Shown here piece after piece: positions 18,939-26,177 of a stretch of 64,000 bases of DNA (position 1 is its first letter; each line of letters begins with the position of its first letter). The notes beneath the pieces were generated by a model. The model had not been told where the DNA came from and searched no databases. It saw only the letters and a program-made list of their open reading frames with translations. This DNA comes from Kibdelosporangium banguiense. GTDB lineage: Bacteria; Actinomycetota; Actinomycetes; Mycobacteriales; Pseudonocardiaceae. The position numbers were made by a program, and so were the translations under genes. The stretch is from positions 1,873,203 through 1,937,202 of the forward strand of contig NZ_JAGINW010000001.1 of NCBI RefSeq assembly GCF_017876405.1. The letters run 5' to 3'.

Positions 18939-20086
18939 CGGTTTGCTCCATGCAGGGCGCGGAGGGTTTTGAGGGTGGGTGGGGGTTCGCCGGGGCGCCA
19001 GAGGGTTTTGACGGTGACGAAGTTGGCGGGGGTTCTGTGGAGGGTGCTGATTTCGGTGAGGCGGCGGGAGTCGTGGTGGCGGCGCATGTGGAGGACGAGC
19101 TGGATGGCGGCGGAGAGTTGGCTGTGCAGGGCGGAGCGGGCGAGGCCGCCCAGGGCTGCCAGGGCTTCGAAGCGGGCGGGGACCTCGGCTGGCGAGTTGG
19201 CGTGCAGGGTGCCTGCGCTGCCGTCGTGGCCTGTGTTCAGGGATGTGAGCAGCTCGACGACTTCGGCGCCGCGGACCTCGCCGACGACGAGTCTGTCGGG
19301 GCGCATGCGCAGGGCCTGGCGGACGAGGTCCCGGACGGTCACGCCGCCTGCGCCCTCGATGTTGGGTGGGCGGGCGATCAGGCGGACGAACTGTGGGTGG
19401 TTCGGCGCGAGTTCGCCGGCGTCCTCGACGCAGACGATCCGTTCGTGTCCGGGTACGCAGCCGAGCATCGCGCCCAGCAAGGTTGTCTTGCCTGAGCCGG
19501 TGCCGCCGACCACGACGAACGCGAGGCGGGCGTCGATGATGGCCTGGAGGAGGCTCGCGCCTTCTTCGTCGACTGTTCCGAAGCGACACAGCGCGGCCAT
19601 GTCGTGCACGGCGGGACGCAGGACGCGCAGCGACAGGCAGGTTCCGTTCGGAGCGATCGGCGGAAGGACCGCATGCAGCCGGACTCTGCTCAAGCCGCCT
19701 GAACCTGGCAGCCATGCGTCCACATATGGCTGCGCGTCGTCGAGACGACGGCCCGCCGCGCTCGCGAGCCTTTGGGCGAGCCTGCGCACTGAGTGCTCGT
19801 CGGGGAAGCGGACCTCGGACTTTCGCAGTCCTCGTGGACCTTCGACCCAGACCTCGTCCGGTGCGGTCACCAGAACGTCTGTCGTGCCGGGATCACGCAG
19901 CAACGGCTCGAGCGGCCCTGCTCCCTCGAACTCCTGATGCAGCAAGCGGATCGCCGCAAGGACATCTCTGTCCCCGACAACACCACTGGCCTCATCGCGG
20001 ATCGCGTCGGCGACCGTGGCGAACGTGATCTCGTTGCCGACGCTGGCGACCCGGCTGCGTACTCGCTCGACGAATTCGGCCTTCAT
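18935..20086 (-). CDS. Tad pilus assembly ATPase (TadA/CpaF family)
   Basis: Hexameric ATPase that powers pilin polymerisation and secretion. Over 383 residues it shows the CpaF N-terminal region (FEGAGPLEPLLRDPGTTDVLV), Walker A GGTGSGKTT at 194-202, the Asp-box region VCVEDAGEL near 218-225, Walker B VVGEVRG at 267-273 and the His-box NTGHDGSAGTLHA near 284-296. It overlaps the Ssd gene by ATGA upstream and tadB by ATGA downstream, so these genes are made in fixed ratio. Homologue of Rv3659c. Confidence 0.95.
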   Translation of the reverse strand: MKAEFVERVRSRVASVGNEITFATVADAIRDEASGVVGDRDVLAAIRLLHQEFEGAGPLEPLLRDPGTTDVLVTAPDEVWVEGPRGLRKSEVRFPDEHSVRRLAQRLASAAGRRLDDAQPYVDAWLPGSGGLSRVRLHAVLPPIAPNGTCLSLRVLRPAVHDMAALCRFGTVDEEGASLLQAIIDARLAFVVVGGTGSGKTTLLGAMLGCVPGHERIVCVEDAGELAPNHPQFVRLIARPPNIEGAGGVTVRDLVRQALRMRPDRLVVGEVRGAEVVELLTSLNTGHDGSAGTLHANSPAEVPARFEALAALGGLARSALHSQLSAAIQLVLHMRRHHDSRRLTEISTLHRTPANFVTVKTLWRPGEPPPTLKTLRALHGANR

Positions 20087-21141
20087 GACGCGATCGCCTC
20101 TGCCACGCCAAGGCTCTCCAGCGCTCGACGGGCCGCATCGATCAAAGGACCGTTGCGGTCGCTGAAGTGCCCGCGTTCAAGAGCCACGGCCAAGCCCTTC
20201 TGGTAACGCATCGAGGACAGCAGCGGTAGTTCGACCGCCTTGGCCACTTCGTCCGGAGTCAGGCCGCCTGGGGCCGGACCGCGGACGAGAACCTGGGCAA
20301 CGACGCCGCGTTCCTTGAGGCGGCTGGAGACGATGCGGGCCGAGGCGCAGGCGCGCAGTTCGGCTGGGACGACGATGACAGTCAGATCGGCGAGGTCCAG
20401 GGCGGCTTGTGCGGCCGGCGAGAGCTCGCGGGGCAGGTCGCAGACGACGATGTCACCGCCGCGTCTTCCCGCTTGGACGACGGCGGTCACCGCGTCAGGT
20501 TCCGGCGCGAAGCCTTTTCTGGCGCCGGAAACAAGTTTCAGTCCCGTGCTGCCCGGCAGGGCGGCACGCAACGACGACGCGGCGACCCGGCCGCGGACCT
20601 CCATGTCCGGCCAGCGCAGGCCTTGCTCGGTTTCCGCGCCCAGGACGAGATCCAGGCCGGCGGCGAGCGGATCGCAATCGACGAGCATCGCACGGTGGCC
20701 GGCACCTGCTGCCGCTTTCGCGACGGCTACAGCAAATACGGAGGCGCCTGCCCCGCCTCGGCCGCCGACGACTGCGAGTACGCGGCCTGGCGGGCCGACG
20801 CCTTCGGCCGCGTCGGCGAACGCGTCGGCGAGCCAGGAACTGGCGGCCGGCAGCTCCACGACATGCTCGGCTCCGAGGTCGACGGCCGCGTGCCAGCCGT
20901 CGATCGTGGTGGTGTCAGGTGATATCAGGACTATTCGGTCGCGTTTGGGCAGCCGGGCGACTTGGACCTCCTGAGCGCCCGCGGGGTCGAGCAGGATGAG
21001 CGGCGCGCGTTGCCAGAGTGGCCTGGCGGCGGTCGCGTCCGGTACACGCTTGAGCTCGCAGCCTGCCGCCGCGGCCATGCGGAGCAGTTCTTCGAGGACT
21101 GTTTCGTCGCTGACCAGAACGAGTGGACTGTTCTCGCTCAT
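20083..21141 (-). CDS. ssd: Septum-site-determining-like protein (Ssd/CpaE family)
   Basis: A 352-residue MinD/ParA-superfamily protein heading the Tad operon; homologue of M. tuberculosis Ssd (Rv3660c) and related to CpaE, which localises Tad pili. A receiver-like N-terminal region (LVLVSDETVLEELLRMAA) is followed by an ATPase-like domain. The deviant Walker A reads GGRGGAGAS without either signature lysine, while LVDCDPLAAGLDLVLG is retained, so ATP hydrolysis is doubtful. ATG 21141 has a G-rich ribosome site (GCGGGGG) about nine bases upstream. Frames beginning earlier are Pro/Arg-rich and unlikely. It overlaps tadA by ATGA. Confidence 0.88.
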   Translation of the reverse strand: MSENSPLVLVSDETVLEELLRMAAAAGCELKRVPDATAARPLWQRAPLILLDPAGAQEVQVARLPKRDRIVLISPDTTTIDGWHAAVDLGAEHVVELPAASSWLADAFADAAEGVGPPGRVLAVVGGRGGAGASVFAVAVAKAAAGAGHRAMLVDCDPLAAGLDLVLGAETEQGLRWPDMEVRGRVAASSLRAALPGSTGLKLVSGARKGFAPEPDAVTAVVQAGRRGGDIVVCDLPRELSPAAQAALDLADLTVIVVPAELRACASARIVSSRLKERGVVAQVLVRGPAPGGLTPDEVAKAVELPLLSSMRYQKGLAVALERGHFSDRNGPLIDAARRALESLGVAEAIAS

Positions 21142-21526
21142 CGGATGCACCCCCGCTTTCACGCCGCCGGGCCTGGTTGCCCGCTGCCTCCACGCTCGCG
21201 CCGGGCGGGGTGGCGGGGCAACGGGGATGGGCTCGGCTGTGGATGAGTGAGTGGGGTGTGGACAACTGCCCGGAAAACCGGGCTTTCGGACCTGCACTGT
21301 CTCCTCCCGTGTGGTATAGCCGCGAAAATTGTTGCGGCACAGCAGGTCCACCACCGGCGTTCGCGTCGCGACGGTCGGCGGGCAGGAATATTTCCGCCCG
21401 CCTGGCTGTAATCAAAGTTGGGTGCGGGCGTCCGCCACGAGGACGATTGCTACCACCGCGTAGAATTCAGCGCGCGCACCAGGCCGGGTGACCGGAATCT
21501 GCGGCTGCGTAAGAGAAGTGGATATG
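21142..21526. other. Leader region of the ssd-tad operon
   Basis: A gap of 385 nt between the 6C RNA and ssd, both on the minus strand. It contains a hairpin GCCCGG-AAAA-CCGGGC at 21268-21283, a perfect actinobacterial DnaA-box 9-mer (TTGTCCACA, minus strand) at 21257-21265 and a one-mismatch copy at 21238-21246. No ORF is supported. The operon promoter is probably here. Confidence 0.4.
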
Positions 21527-21620
21527 GGACGACCCCCGCCAGGGGGGAGGGACGGGGGTCGTCAAGAGGTTCAGTCCCGGGGGGTCGGACTGAACCGGTC
21601 CGGTGTCGAAGACCGGACAT
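21527..21620 (-). ncRNA. 6C small RNA
   Basis: On the minus strand three hairpins follow one another. The first has arms GTCCGGT / ACCGGAC (21612-21618 with 21598-21604). The second has 10-bp arms GGTTCAGTCC / GGACTGAACC with loop GACCCCCCG. The third has 11-bp arms GACGACCCCCG / CGGGGGTCGTC with a loop carrying CCCCCC. Two stem-loops each bearing a run of six C define the actinobacterial 6C RNA family. The M. tuberculosis member (B11, 93 nt) lies between Rv3660c and Rv3661 on the minus strand, exactly the context here. The C-rich loops are thought to pair with G-rich mRNA sites. The last hairpin probably acts as terminator. Confidence 0.93.
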
Positions 21621-21626
21621 GCTCAC

Positions 21627-21655
21627 TGTATCCCCTCCCGGCCGACTCGTGGTCA
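21627..21655 (-). promoter_or_regulatory. Candidate promoter of the 6C RNA
   Basis: On the minus strand TGACCA (-35, 21650-21655) and GATACA (-10, 21627-21632) are spaced by 17 nt. Transcription would start about 21620, right at the first hairpin of the 6C RNA. Inferred from sequence only. Confidence 0.55.
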
Positions 21656-21741
21656 TAGAACCGACTTTTTATTGATGTGTCTTACGCACATGACTCCGCG
21701 AGCCGTCACCCAGTCGTCCAGACGGGGCATATGCTCCGCTT

Positions 21742-22545
21742 ATGACCGAAGCGCCGAAGCGGGTCGCCGCGTTCTTCGACCTCGACAAGACGGTCATCGC
21801 CAAGTCGAGCACGCTGGCCTTCAGCCGTCCGTTCTTCCAGGGCGGGCTGATCAACCGCCGGGCGGTGCTCAAGAGCGCGTACGCCCAGTTCGTGTTCATG
21901 CAGTCCGGGGCGGACGCCGACCAGGTCGACCGGATGCGGGCCCACCTCACCGCGCTGTGCGAGGGCTGGGACATCGAGCAGGTCCGCTCGATAGTCGAGG
22001 AGACCTTGCACGACATAGTGGATCCGTTGATCTACGCCGAGGCCGCCGAGCTGATCGCCGAGCACCGGGAGAAGGGCCATGACGTGGTCGTGGTCTCCGC
22101 CTCGGGTGAGGAGATAGTGCGGCCGATCGCCCGCATGATCGGCGCGACCGACAGCGTCGGCACGCAGATGGTCGCGTCGGAAGGGCGCTACACCGGGGAG
22201 ATCGAGTTCTACTGCTACGGCGAGAACAAGGCCGTGGCCATGAAACAGCTGGCGGTGGAACGCAATTACGACCTGACGGCGTGCCACGCATACAGCGACT
22301 CGGTCACCGATGTGCCGATGCTCGAGGCGGTCGGGCACCCCGCGACGGTGAACCCCGACCGCGCGCTGCGCAAACTCGCGGGCGAGCGCGGCTGGCCGGT
22401 GCTCACGTTCTCCAAGCCGGTGTCGCTCCGGTCGAGGTTCCACATGCCGTCGGGCACCACGGTGGCCATCACGGCGGCGAGTATCGGAGCTGTCGCGGCG
22501 GCCGGCGCAACGTGGTACGGCATCCGCAGGCGTAGGCGGAAGTAG
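21742..22545 (+). CDS. HAD-IB family phosphatase with C-terminal membrane helix (Rv3661 type)
   Basis: A 267-residue HAD hydrolase of the SerB-like IB subfamily. Motif I is FDLDKT (12-17, nucleophile D13 and acid D15), motif II SAS near 119, and motif III/IV includes YSDSVTDVPMLEAVG. The stretch after motif I (FFQGGLINRRAVLKSAY) is the helical cap. The C-terminus (about 240-260) is a hydrophobic helix followed by RRRRRK, so the enzyme is probably membrane-tethered. The substrate is unknown; family members are annotated as phosphoserine phosphatase-like but act on other phosphates. It lies between two small RNA loci, as in mycobacteria. Confidence 0.9.
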   Translation: MTEAPKRVAAFFDLDKTVIAKSSTLAFSRPFFQGGLINRRAVLKSAYAQFVFMQSGADADQVDRMRAHLTALCEGWDIEQVRSIVEETLHDIVDPLIYAEAAELIAEHREKGHDVVVVSASGEEIVRPIARMIGATDSVGTQMVASEGRYTGEIEFYCYGENKAVAMKQLAVERNYDLTACHAYSDSVTDVPMLEAVGHPATVNPDRALRKLAGERGWPVLTFSKPVSLRSRFHMPSGTTVAITAASIGAVAAAGATWYGIRRRRRK

Positions 22546-22683
22546 CCATCCTTGTGGGGGACTTCGATAGCCCGGTCGGAGGTAGCGGTTGACGCCGCAT
22601 GCGCGTAAGTGCTGGTCCGTTCGACCACGAGGCGTGTTGATCTACCGTTTAAAGACTCTGTACCGGTGCACCCGTCCGTGCCC

Positions 22684-22712
22684 TTGAAGTGACCGCGCTC
22701 ACTAGGTACAAA
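22684..22712 (+). promoter_or_regulatory. Strong sigma70-like promoter
   Basis: TTGAAG (22684-22689) and TACAAA (22707-22712) are separated by exactly 17 nt. The next 250 nt contain no gene but end at a terminator, so this promoter probably drives the RNA at 22719-22971. Confidence 0.65.
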
Positions 22713-22718
22713 GTTAGT

Positions 22719-22971
22719 GCGGACTTCTAGTCAGCCCGGGACCAAACGAAGAGAAGCTTGGTCCACCCTGAGAGAACTCCGTGCGCGGACTCCGGGCACC
22801 CACGCGCAGCACGCCGCGGGAGGCTTGTCGTCAAGGGACTGCGTACCGGGACGCCGGGCGCCGAGGCCCAGTGAGTACGACGTGAGTTGCACGCTTGGTA
22901 ACCCGAGACGTTCGCGCTTTGGTGGGCGGCGTTCACCGGCTCCGGCCAGTGGGCGCCGCCACCTTCTTGTT
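22719..22971 (+). ncRNA. Candidate Ms1/MTS2823-like RNA
   Basis: A non-coding unit of about 250 nt. It has a consensus-like promoter just upstream, a first hairpin GGACCAA / TTGGTCC (22739-22764), a GC-rich body and a terminator-like hairpin with a T-rich tail at 22921-22971. In mycobacteria the abundant RNA-polymerase-binding RNA Ms1 (MTS2823, about 300 nt) is encoded on the same strand immediately after the Rv3661 gene, and Streptomyces has a syntenic RNA. Position, strand, size and boundaries all agree. Sequence-level homology cannot be judged here, since these RNAs diverge quickly. Confidence 0.6.
22921..22971 (+). terminator. Terminator of the candidate Ms1-like RNA
   Basis: Arms GGTGG(G)CGGCG (22921-22931) and CGCCGCCACC (22954-22963) pair over 10 bp with a single bulged G, followed by TTCTTGTT. 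The loop holds a second small CCGG-rich stem. Confidence 0.65.
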
Positions 22972-23065
22972 GGGGGTTCGCCCGGCGCGCGAGATGTGCC
23001 CGGTGCCAGTAGCGTGACAAGCCGAGACACCGCCGTTTGGCTCTTTGCTTCGCCGACGTGACGTG

Positions 23066-23107
23066 GGTAACTTACCGATTGAAGTGTCAAACCGGTAAGA
23101 ATCTTAC
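23066..23107. promoter_or_regulatory. Overlapping GTAAG/CTTAC repeats upstream of nagZ
   Basis: GGTAA-C-TTACC (23066-23076), the pair CTTACCG / CGGTAAG (23071-23077, 23093-23099) and GTAAG-AAT-CTTAC (23095-23107) overlap in 42 nt just before the nagZ ribosome site. This A/T-containing symmetry stands out from its surroundings and looks like an operator, with MurR an obvious candidate ligand. TAAGAAT at 23096-23102 may be a -10 element. Confidence 0.45.
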
Positions 23108-23125
23108 GCCTCCAGGGAGGCAGAG

Positions 23126-24919
23126 GTGTCTCGTCGTCGTTGGATCCCCCCGGCTCTGGCCGCTGTCACCGCGTTAGCTGCCGTCAGCACGCCCGCATCG
23201 GCCGCGCCCGAACCAGATGCCATGACCAGCTGGGCCCACGCCGCGTTGCGGCATCTCAGCCTCGAGGAGAAGGTCGGCCAGCTGTTCGTGGCGACCGTCT
23301 GGGGCAAGTCCGCCGACGAGGCACACCCCGAGAACCTCAAGCGCTACGGCGTGGACACGCCTGCCCAGGTGGTGCAGCGCTACAAGGTCGGCGGGGTCAT
23401 CTACTTCAACAACCCGACCACGGACAACGTCGACGACCCCCGCCAGCTGCTCAGGTTCTCCAACGGCCTGCAGAAAGCCGCCCTGACCTCGGGCGCCCAC
23501 ATCCCGTTGCTGATCTCCATCGACCAGGAGGGCGGCAACGTCACCAGGGTCGTCTCCCCGGCGAGCGAGTACCCGAGCGCGATGGCACTGGGTGCGGCCC
23601 GCAGGCCGGAAGACGCCAAACGGCTGGCCGCGATCAGTGCCCACGAGCTGCGCGCGATGGGTGTCACCCAGAACTTCGCGCCGGTCGCGGACGTCAACTC
23701 CAACCCGATCAACCCGATCATCGCGGCCCGGTCGTTCTCCTCGGACCCGACGCTGGCCGGCCAGATGGTCAGCGCCCAGATCGCCGGGTACCAGCGGTCC
23801 GGCTGGCCGGGTGAGACGGTGTCGGCGGCGGCCAAGCACTTCCCAGGGCATGGGGACGCGGCCGAGGACAGCCACACCGGCCTGCCGAACATCGCCCGCA
23901 CCGAGGAACAGTGGCGCAAGATCGATCTGCCGCCGTTCAAGGCGGCCATCGCGGCCGGCATCGACTCGATCATGACCGCGCACATCACGGTGCCGAGCCT
24001 GGACCCGTCCGGCGAGCCGGCCACCCTGTCCAAGCCGATCATGACCGGGCTGCTGCGTAACGAGCTCAGGTACGACGGCGTCGTGGTCACCGACTCCCTG
24101 GCGATGGAGGGCGTGCGCAAGAAGCACACCGACGCCGAGATCCCGGTGCTCGCCCTGGAGGCGGGCGTCGACCAGATGCTGATGCCGCCGAACCTGCAGA
24201 TCACGATCGACGGTGTCCTCGCGGCTGTCCGGTCGGGCCGGATCAGCGAGCAGCGCATCGACCAGAGCGTGCTGCGTATCCTCAAGCAGAAGTGGAACCG
24301 CGGCGTCTTCCTCAAGCCGTTCGCCGACGAGCGTGCGCTGCCGCGTGAGGTCGGTACGAAGCAGAACCTCGCGGAGATTCAGAAGGTCAGCGACCGGACC
24401 GTCACGGTGTTGCGTAACGACGCGAAACTGCTGCCGCTCAAGACGGTCCCGAACAAGGTGCTCGTCACCGGCTGGAACAACCCGGTTGCCGCAGGCGCGC
24501 CAGCTGAGCCGGTCGCGAAGCTCGCCAAGGAGATAGGTCCAAACGCGACAGCGCTCTCCACAGGCGGGTCGCCGACAGCAGCCCTCGTGGACCAGGCAGT
24601 CGCCGCGGCCAACGGCTCGGATCTCGTGATCGTGTTGACCAACGGCCTGCGCACGTCGGCCCCGCAGCGCAACCTGGTCACGAAGCTGCTCGCCACGGGC
24701 AAGCCTGTGATCGCTGTGGCCGCACAGGTGCCGTACGACCCTGGCTTCGCGGACGTGCCGACCTGGATAACCACGTACGCCTGGCGAGACGTCTCCATAA
24801 CCTCGCTGGCCAAGGTGATCCTCGGAAAGGTCTCGCCCACGGGCAAGCTGCCGGTGAACGTGCCGACGGCCGACCCAGCACAGATCCTCTTCCCGTTCGG
24901 GACGGGCCTGACATGGTGA
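23126..24919 (+). CDS. nagZ: Exported beta-N-acetylglucosaminidase, GH3 family
   Basis: Releases GlcNAc from muropeptide fragments outside the cell. The 597-residue protein has an N-terminal signal peptide (MSRRRWIPPALAAV to ASAAP, about 27 residues). The GH3 catalytic domain carries the NagZ-specific KHFPGHGD (237-244) and DSH (248-250) motif that supplies the Asp-His general acid/base pair, and the nucleophile D323 in VVTDSLAMEGV. A second C-terminal GH3 alpha/beta domain (about 400-597) makes it like the two-domain, secreted Bacillus NagZ, not the short cytosolic Gram-negative type. GTG 23126 is preceded by AGGGAGG. It overlaps namZ by seven bases and heads the recycling cluster. Confidence 0.93.
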   Translation: MSRRRWIPPALAAVTALAAVSTPASAAPEPDAMTSWAHAALRHLSLEEKVGQLFVATVWGKSADEAHPENLKRYGVDTPAQVVQRYKVGGVIYFNNPTTDNVDDPRQLLRFSNGLQKAALTSGAHIPLLISIDQEGGNVTRVVSPASEYPSAMALGAARRPEDAKRLAAISAHELRAMGVTQNFAPVADVNSNPINPIIAARSFSSDPTLAGQMVSAQIAGYQRSGWPGETVSAAAKHFPGHGDAAEDSHTGLPNIARTEEQWRKIDLPPFKAAIAAGIDSIMTAHITVPSLDPSGEPATLSKPIMTGLLRNELRYDGVVVTDSLAMEGVRKKHTDAEIPVLALEAGVDQMLMPPNLQITIDGVLAAVRSGRISEQRIDQSVLRILKQKWNRGVFLKPFADERALPREVGTKQNLAEIQKVSDRTVTVLRNDAKLLPLKTVPNKVLVTGWNNPVAAGAPAEPVAKLAKEIGPNATALSTGGSPTAALVDQAVAAANGSDLVIVLTNGLRTSAPQRNLVTKLLATGKPVIAVAAQVPYDPGFADVPTWITTYAWRDVSITSLAKVILGKVSPTGKLPVNVPTADPAQILFPFGTGLTW

Positions 24920-26169
24920 ACCGGCGGAGTGTTCTGGCCGCCGCGCCTGCAGCACTGGTTGCTGCCGCGGCCCCCGCAGCCGCGGATCAGCAGCAGCGGC
25001 ACTACGACCGGGTCACCCCCGGAGCCGACCGCCTGGCCGAGCGTGGCTGGCGCGACTTCCAGGGTCGCAAGGTCGGTGTGCTGACCAACCCGACCGGTGT
25101 CCTCAGGGACAAGACGCACATCGTCGATTCCCTGGTGTCCGCCGGCATGGCGCCGGTCGCGGTGTTCGGACCGGAGCATGGGTTCCGCGGCACAGCCCAG
25201 GCCGGCGGTTCCGAAGGCAGTTACGTCGACCCGCGCACCAAGGTCCCGGTGTACGACGCGTACGGCGTGACGGCCACGAAACTCGCTGAGATGTATCGCA
25301 AGGCCGGTGTCGACACGATCGTGTTCGACATCGCGGATGTGGGCTCGCGGTTCTACACCTATATATGGTCGATGTACACGGCGATGGTGGCCGCGGCCGA
25401 GACCGGCGCCGCGTTCGTCGTGCTGGACCGGCCGAACCCGGTCGGCGGCAAGGCCTACGGCCCGATGCTGGACCCCGCGTTCGCCTCCGGTGTCGGTCGC
25501 AAGCCGATCGTGCAGCAGCACGGGATGACCGCGGGCGAGCTGGCGAGGTTCTTCAACAAGGAGTTCCTGCCCGCCGACACCGGCGGTAGACAGTTGTCCA
25601 AACTGGACGTTGTCGAGGTCAGGGGCTGGCGCCGGGACACCCTGTTCGCCCGGACCGGACTGGACTGGATCCCGCCGAGCCCGAACATGCCGCTGCCGCA
25701 GACCGCGTTGGCCTACCCGGGAACCTGTTTGTTCGAGGGGACTGTGTTCTCCGAGGGCCGCGGCACGACTAGGCCATTCGAGACAATCGGCGCGCCGGAC
25801 CTGGACTGGCGGTGGGCCGAGGAGCTCAACCGTCTCCGTCTGCCCGGCGCACGGTTCCGGGAGACCTACTTCGCCCCGACGTTCAACAAGTTCGCCGGCA
25901 AGACGTGTGGCGGAGTACAGCTGCACTTCACCGATGAAGAGTCTTTCGACCCTATCCGGACGGCCGTGGCCATGCTGGTCACCGCGAAACGGCTCTATCC
26001 AACGATTTTCGCGTGGCGGGGAGACAATTTCGTGGACAAGCTCTCAGGTTCGGCCCGCTTGCGGACGATGATCGATTCGGGCGCCGGCGTCGATGATGTC
26101 GTCGGAGCGTGGCGCGAAGAGCTCGCCGGCTTCGGCAGGCAACGTCGTCAACACCTGATCTACTGGTGA
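24913..26169 (+). CDS. namZ: Exported exo-beta-N-acetylmuramidase (DUF1343)
   Basis: Predicted to remove terminal MurNAc from glycan or muropeptide fragments, the role shown for Bacillus NamZ (YbbC). The 418-residue protein shows the DUF1343 hallmarks: VGVLTNPTG (about 54-62), FGPEHGF with the likely catalytic E88, DVGSRFYTYIWSM, DRPNPVGG, and SPNMPLPQTALAYPGTCLFEGT. Its N-terminus, NRRSVLAAAPAALVAAAAP, carries twin arginines and an Ala-rich h-region ending APAAAD, so export could be by the Tat path. It starts within the end of nagZ (7-nt overlap), matching the functional pair GlcNAc-ase then MurNAc-ase. Confidence 0.92.
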   Translation: MVNRRSVLAAAPAALVAAAAPAAADQQQRHYDRVTPGADRLAERGWRDFQGRKVGVLTNPTGVLRDKTHIVDSLVSAGMAPVAVFGPEHGFRGTAQAGGSEGSYVDPRTKVPVYDAYGVTATKLAEMYRKAGVDTIVFDIADVGSRFYTYIWSMYTAMVAAAETGAAFVVLDRPNPVGGKAYGPMLDPAFASGVGRKPIVQQHGMTAGELARFFNKEFLPADTGGRQLSKLDVVEVRGWRRDTLFARTGLDWIPPSPNMPLPQTALAYPGTCLFEGTVFSEGRGTTRPFETIGAPDLDWRWAEELNRLRLPGARFRETYFAPTFNKFAGKTCGGVQLHFTDEESFDPIRTAVAMLVTAKRLYPTIFAWRGDNFVDKLSGSARLRTMIDSGAGVDDVVGAWREELAGFGRQRRQHLIYW

Positions 26170-26177
26170 GGCAGGGC

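Noticed and set aside
18939..19715. N-terminal extension of TadB to 515 residues
   Set aside because: The extra part is Arg/Pro-rich antisense to tadA; ATG 18938 in an ATGA overlap is far better.
22546..23125. c-di-AMP (ydaO) riboswitch before the cell-wall hydrolase nagZ
   Set aside because: This was considered because such riboswitches precede actinobacterial wall hydrolases, but the conserved GGGGGACC and CCGAACCCGACAGCU-like blocks are absent.
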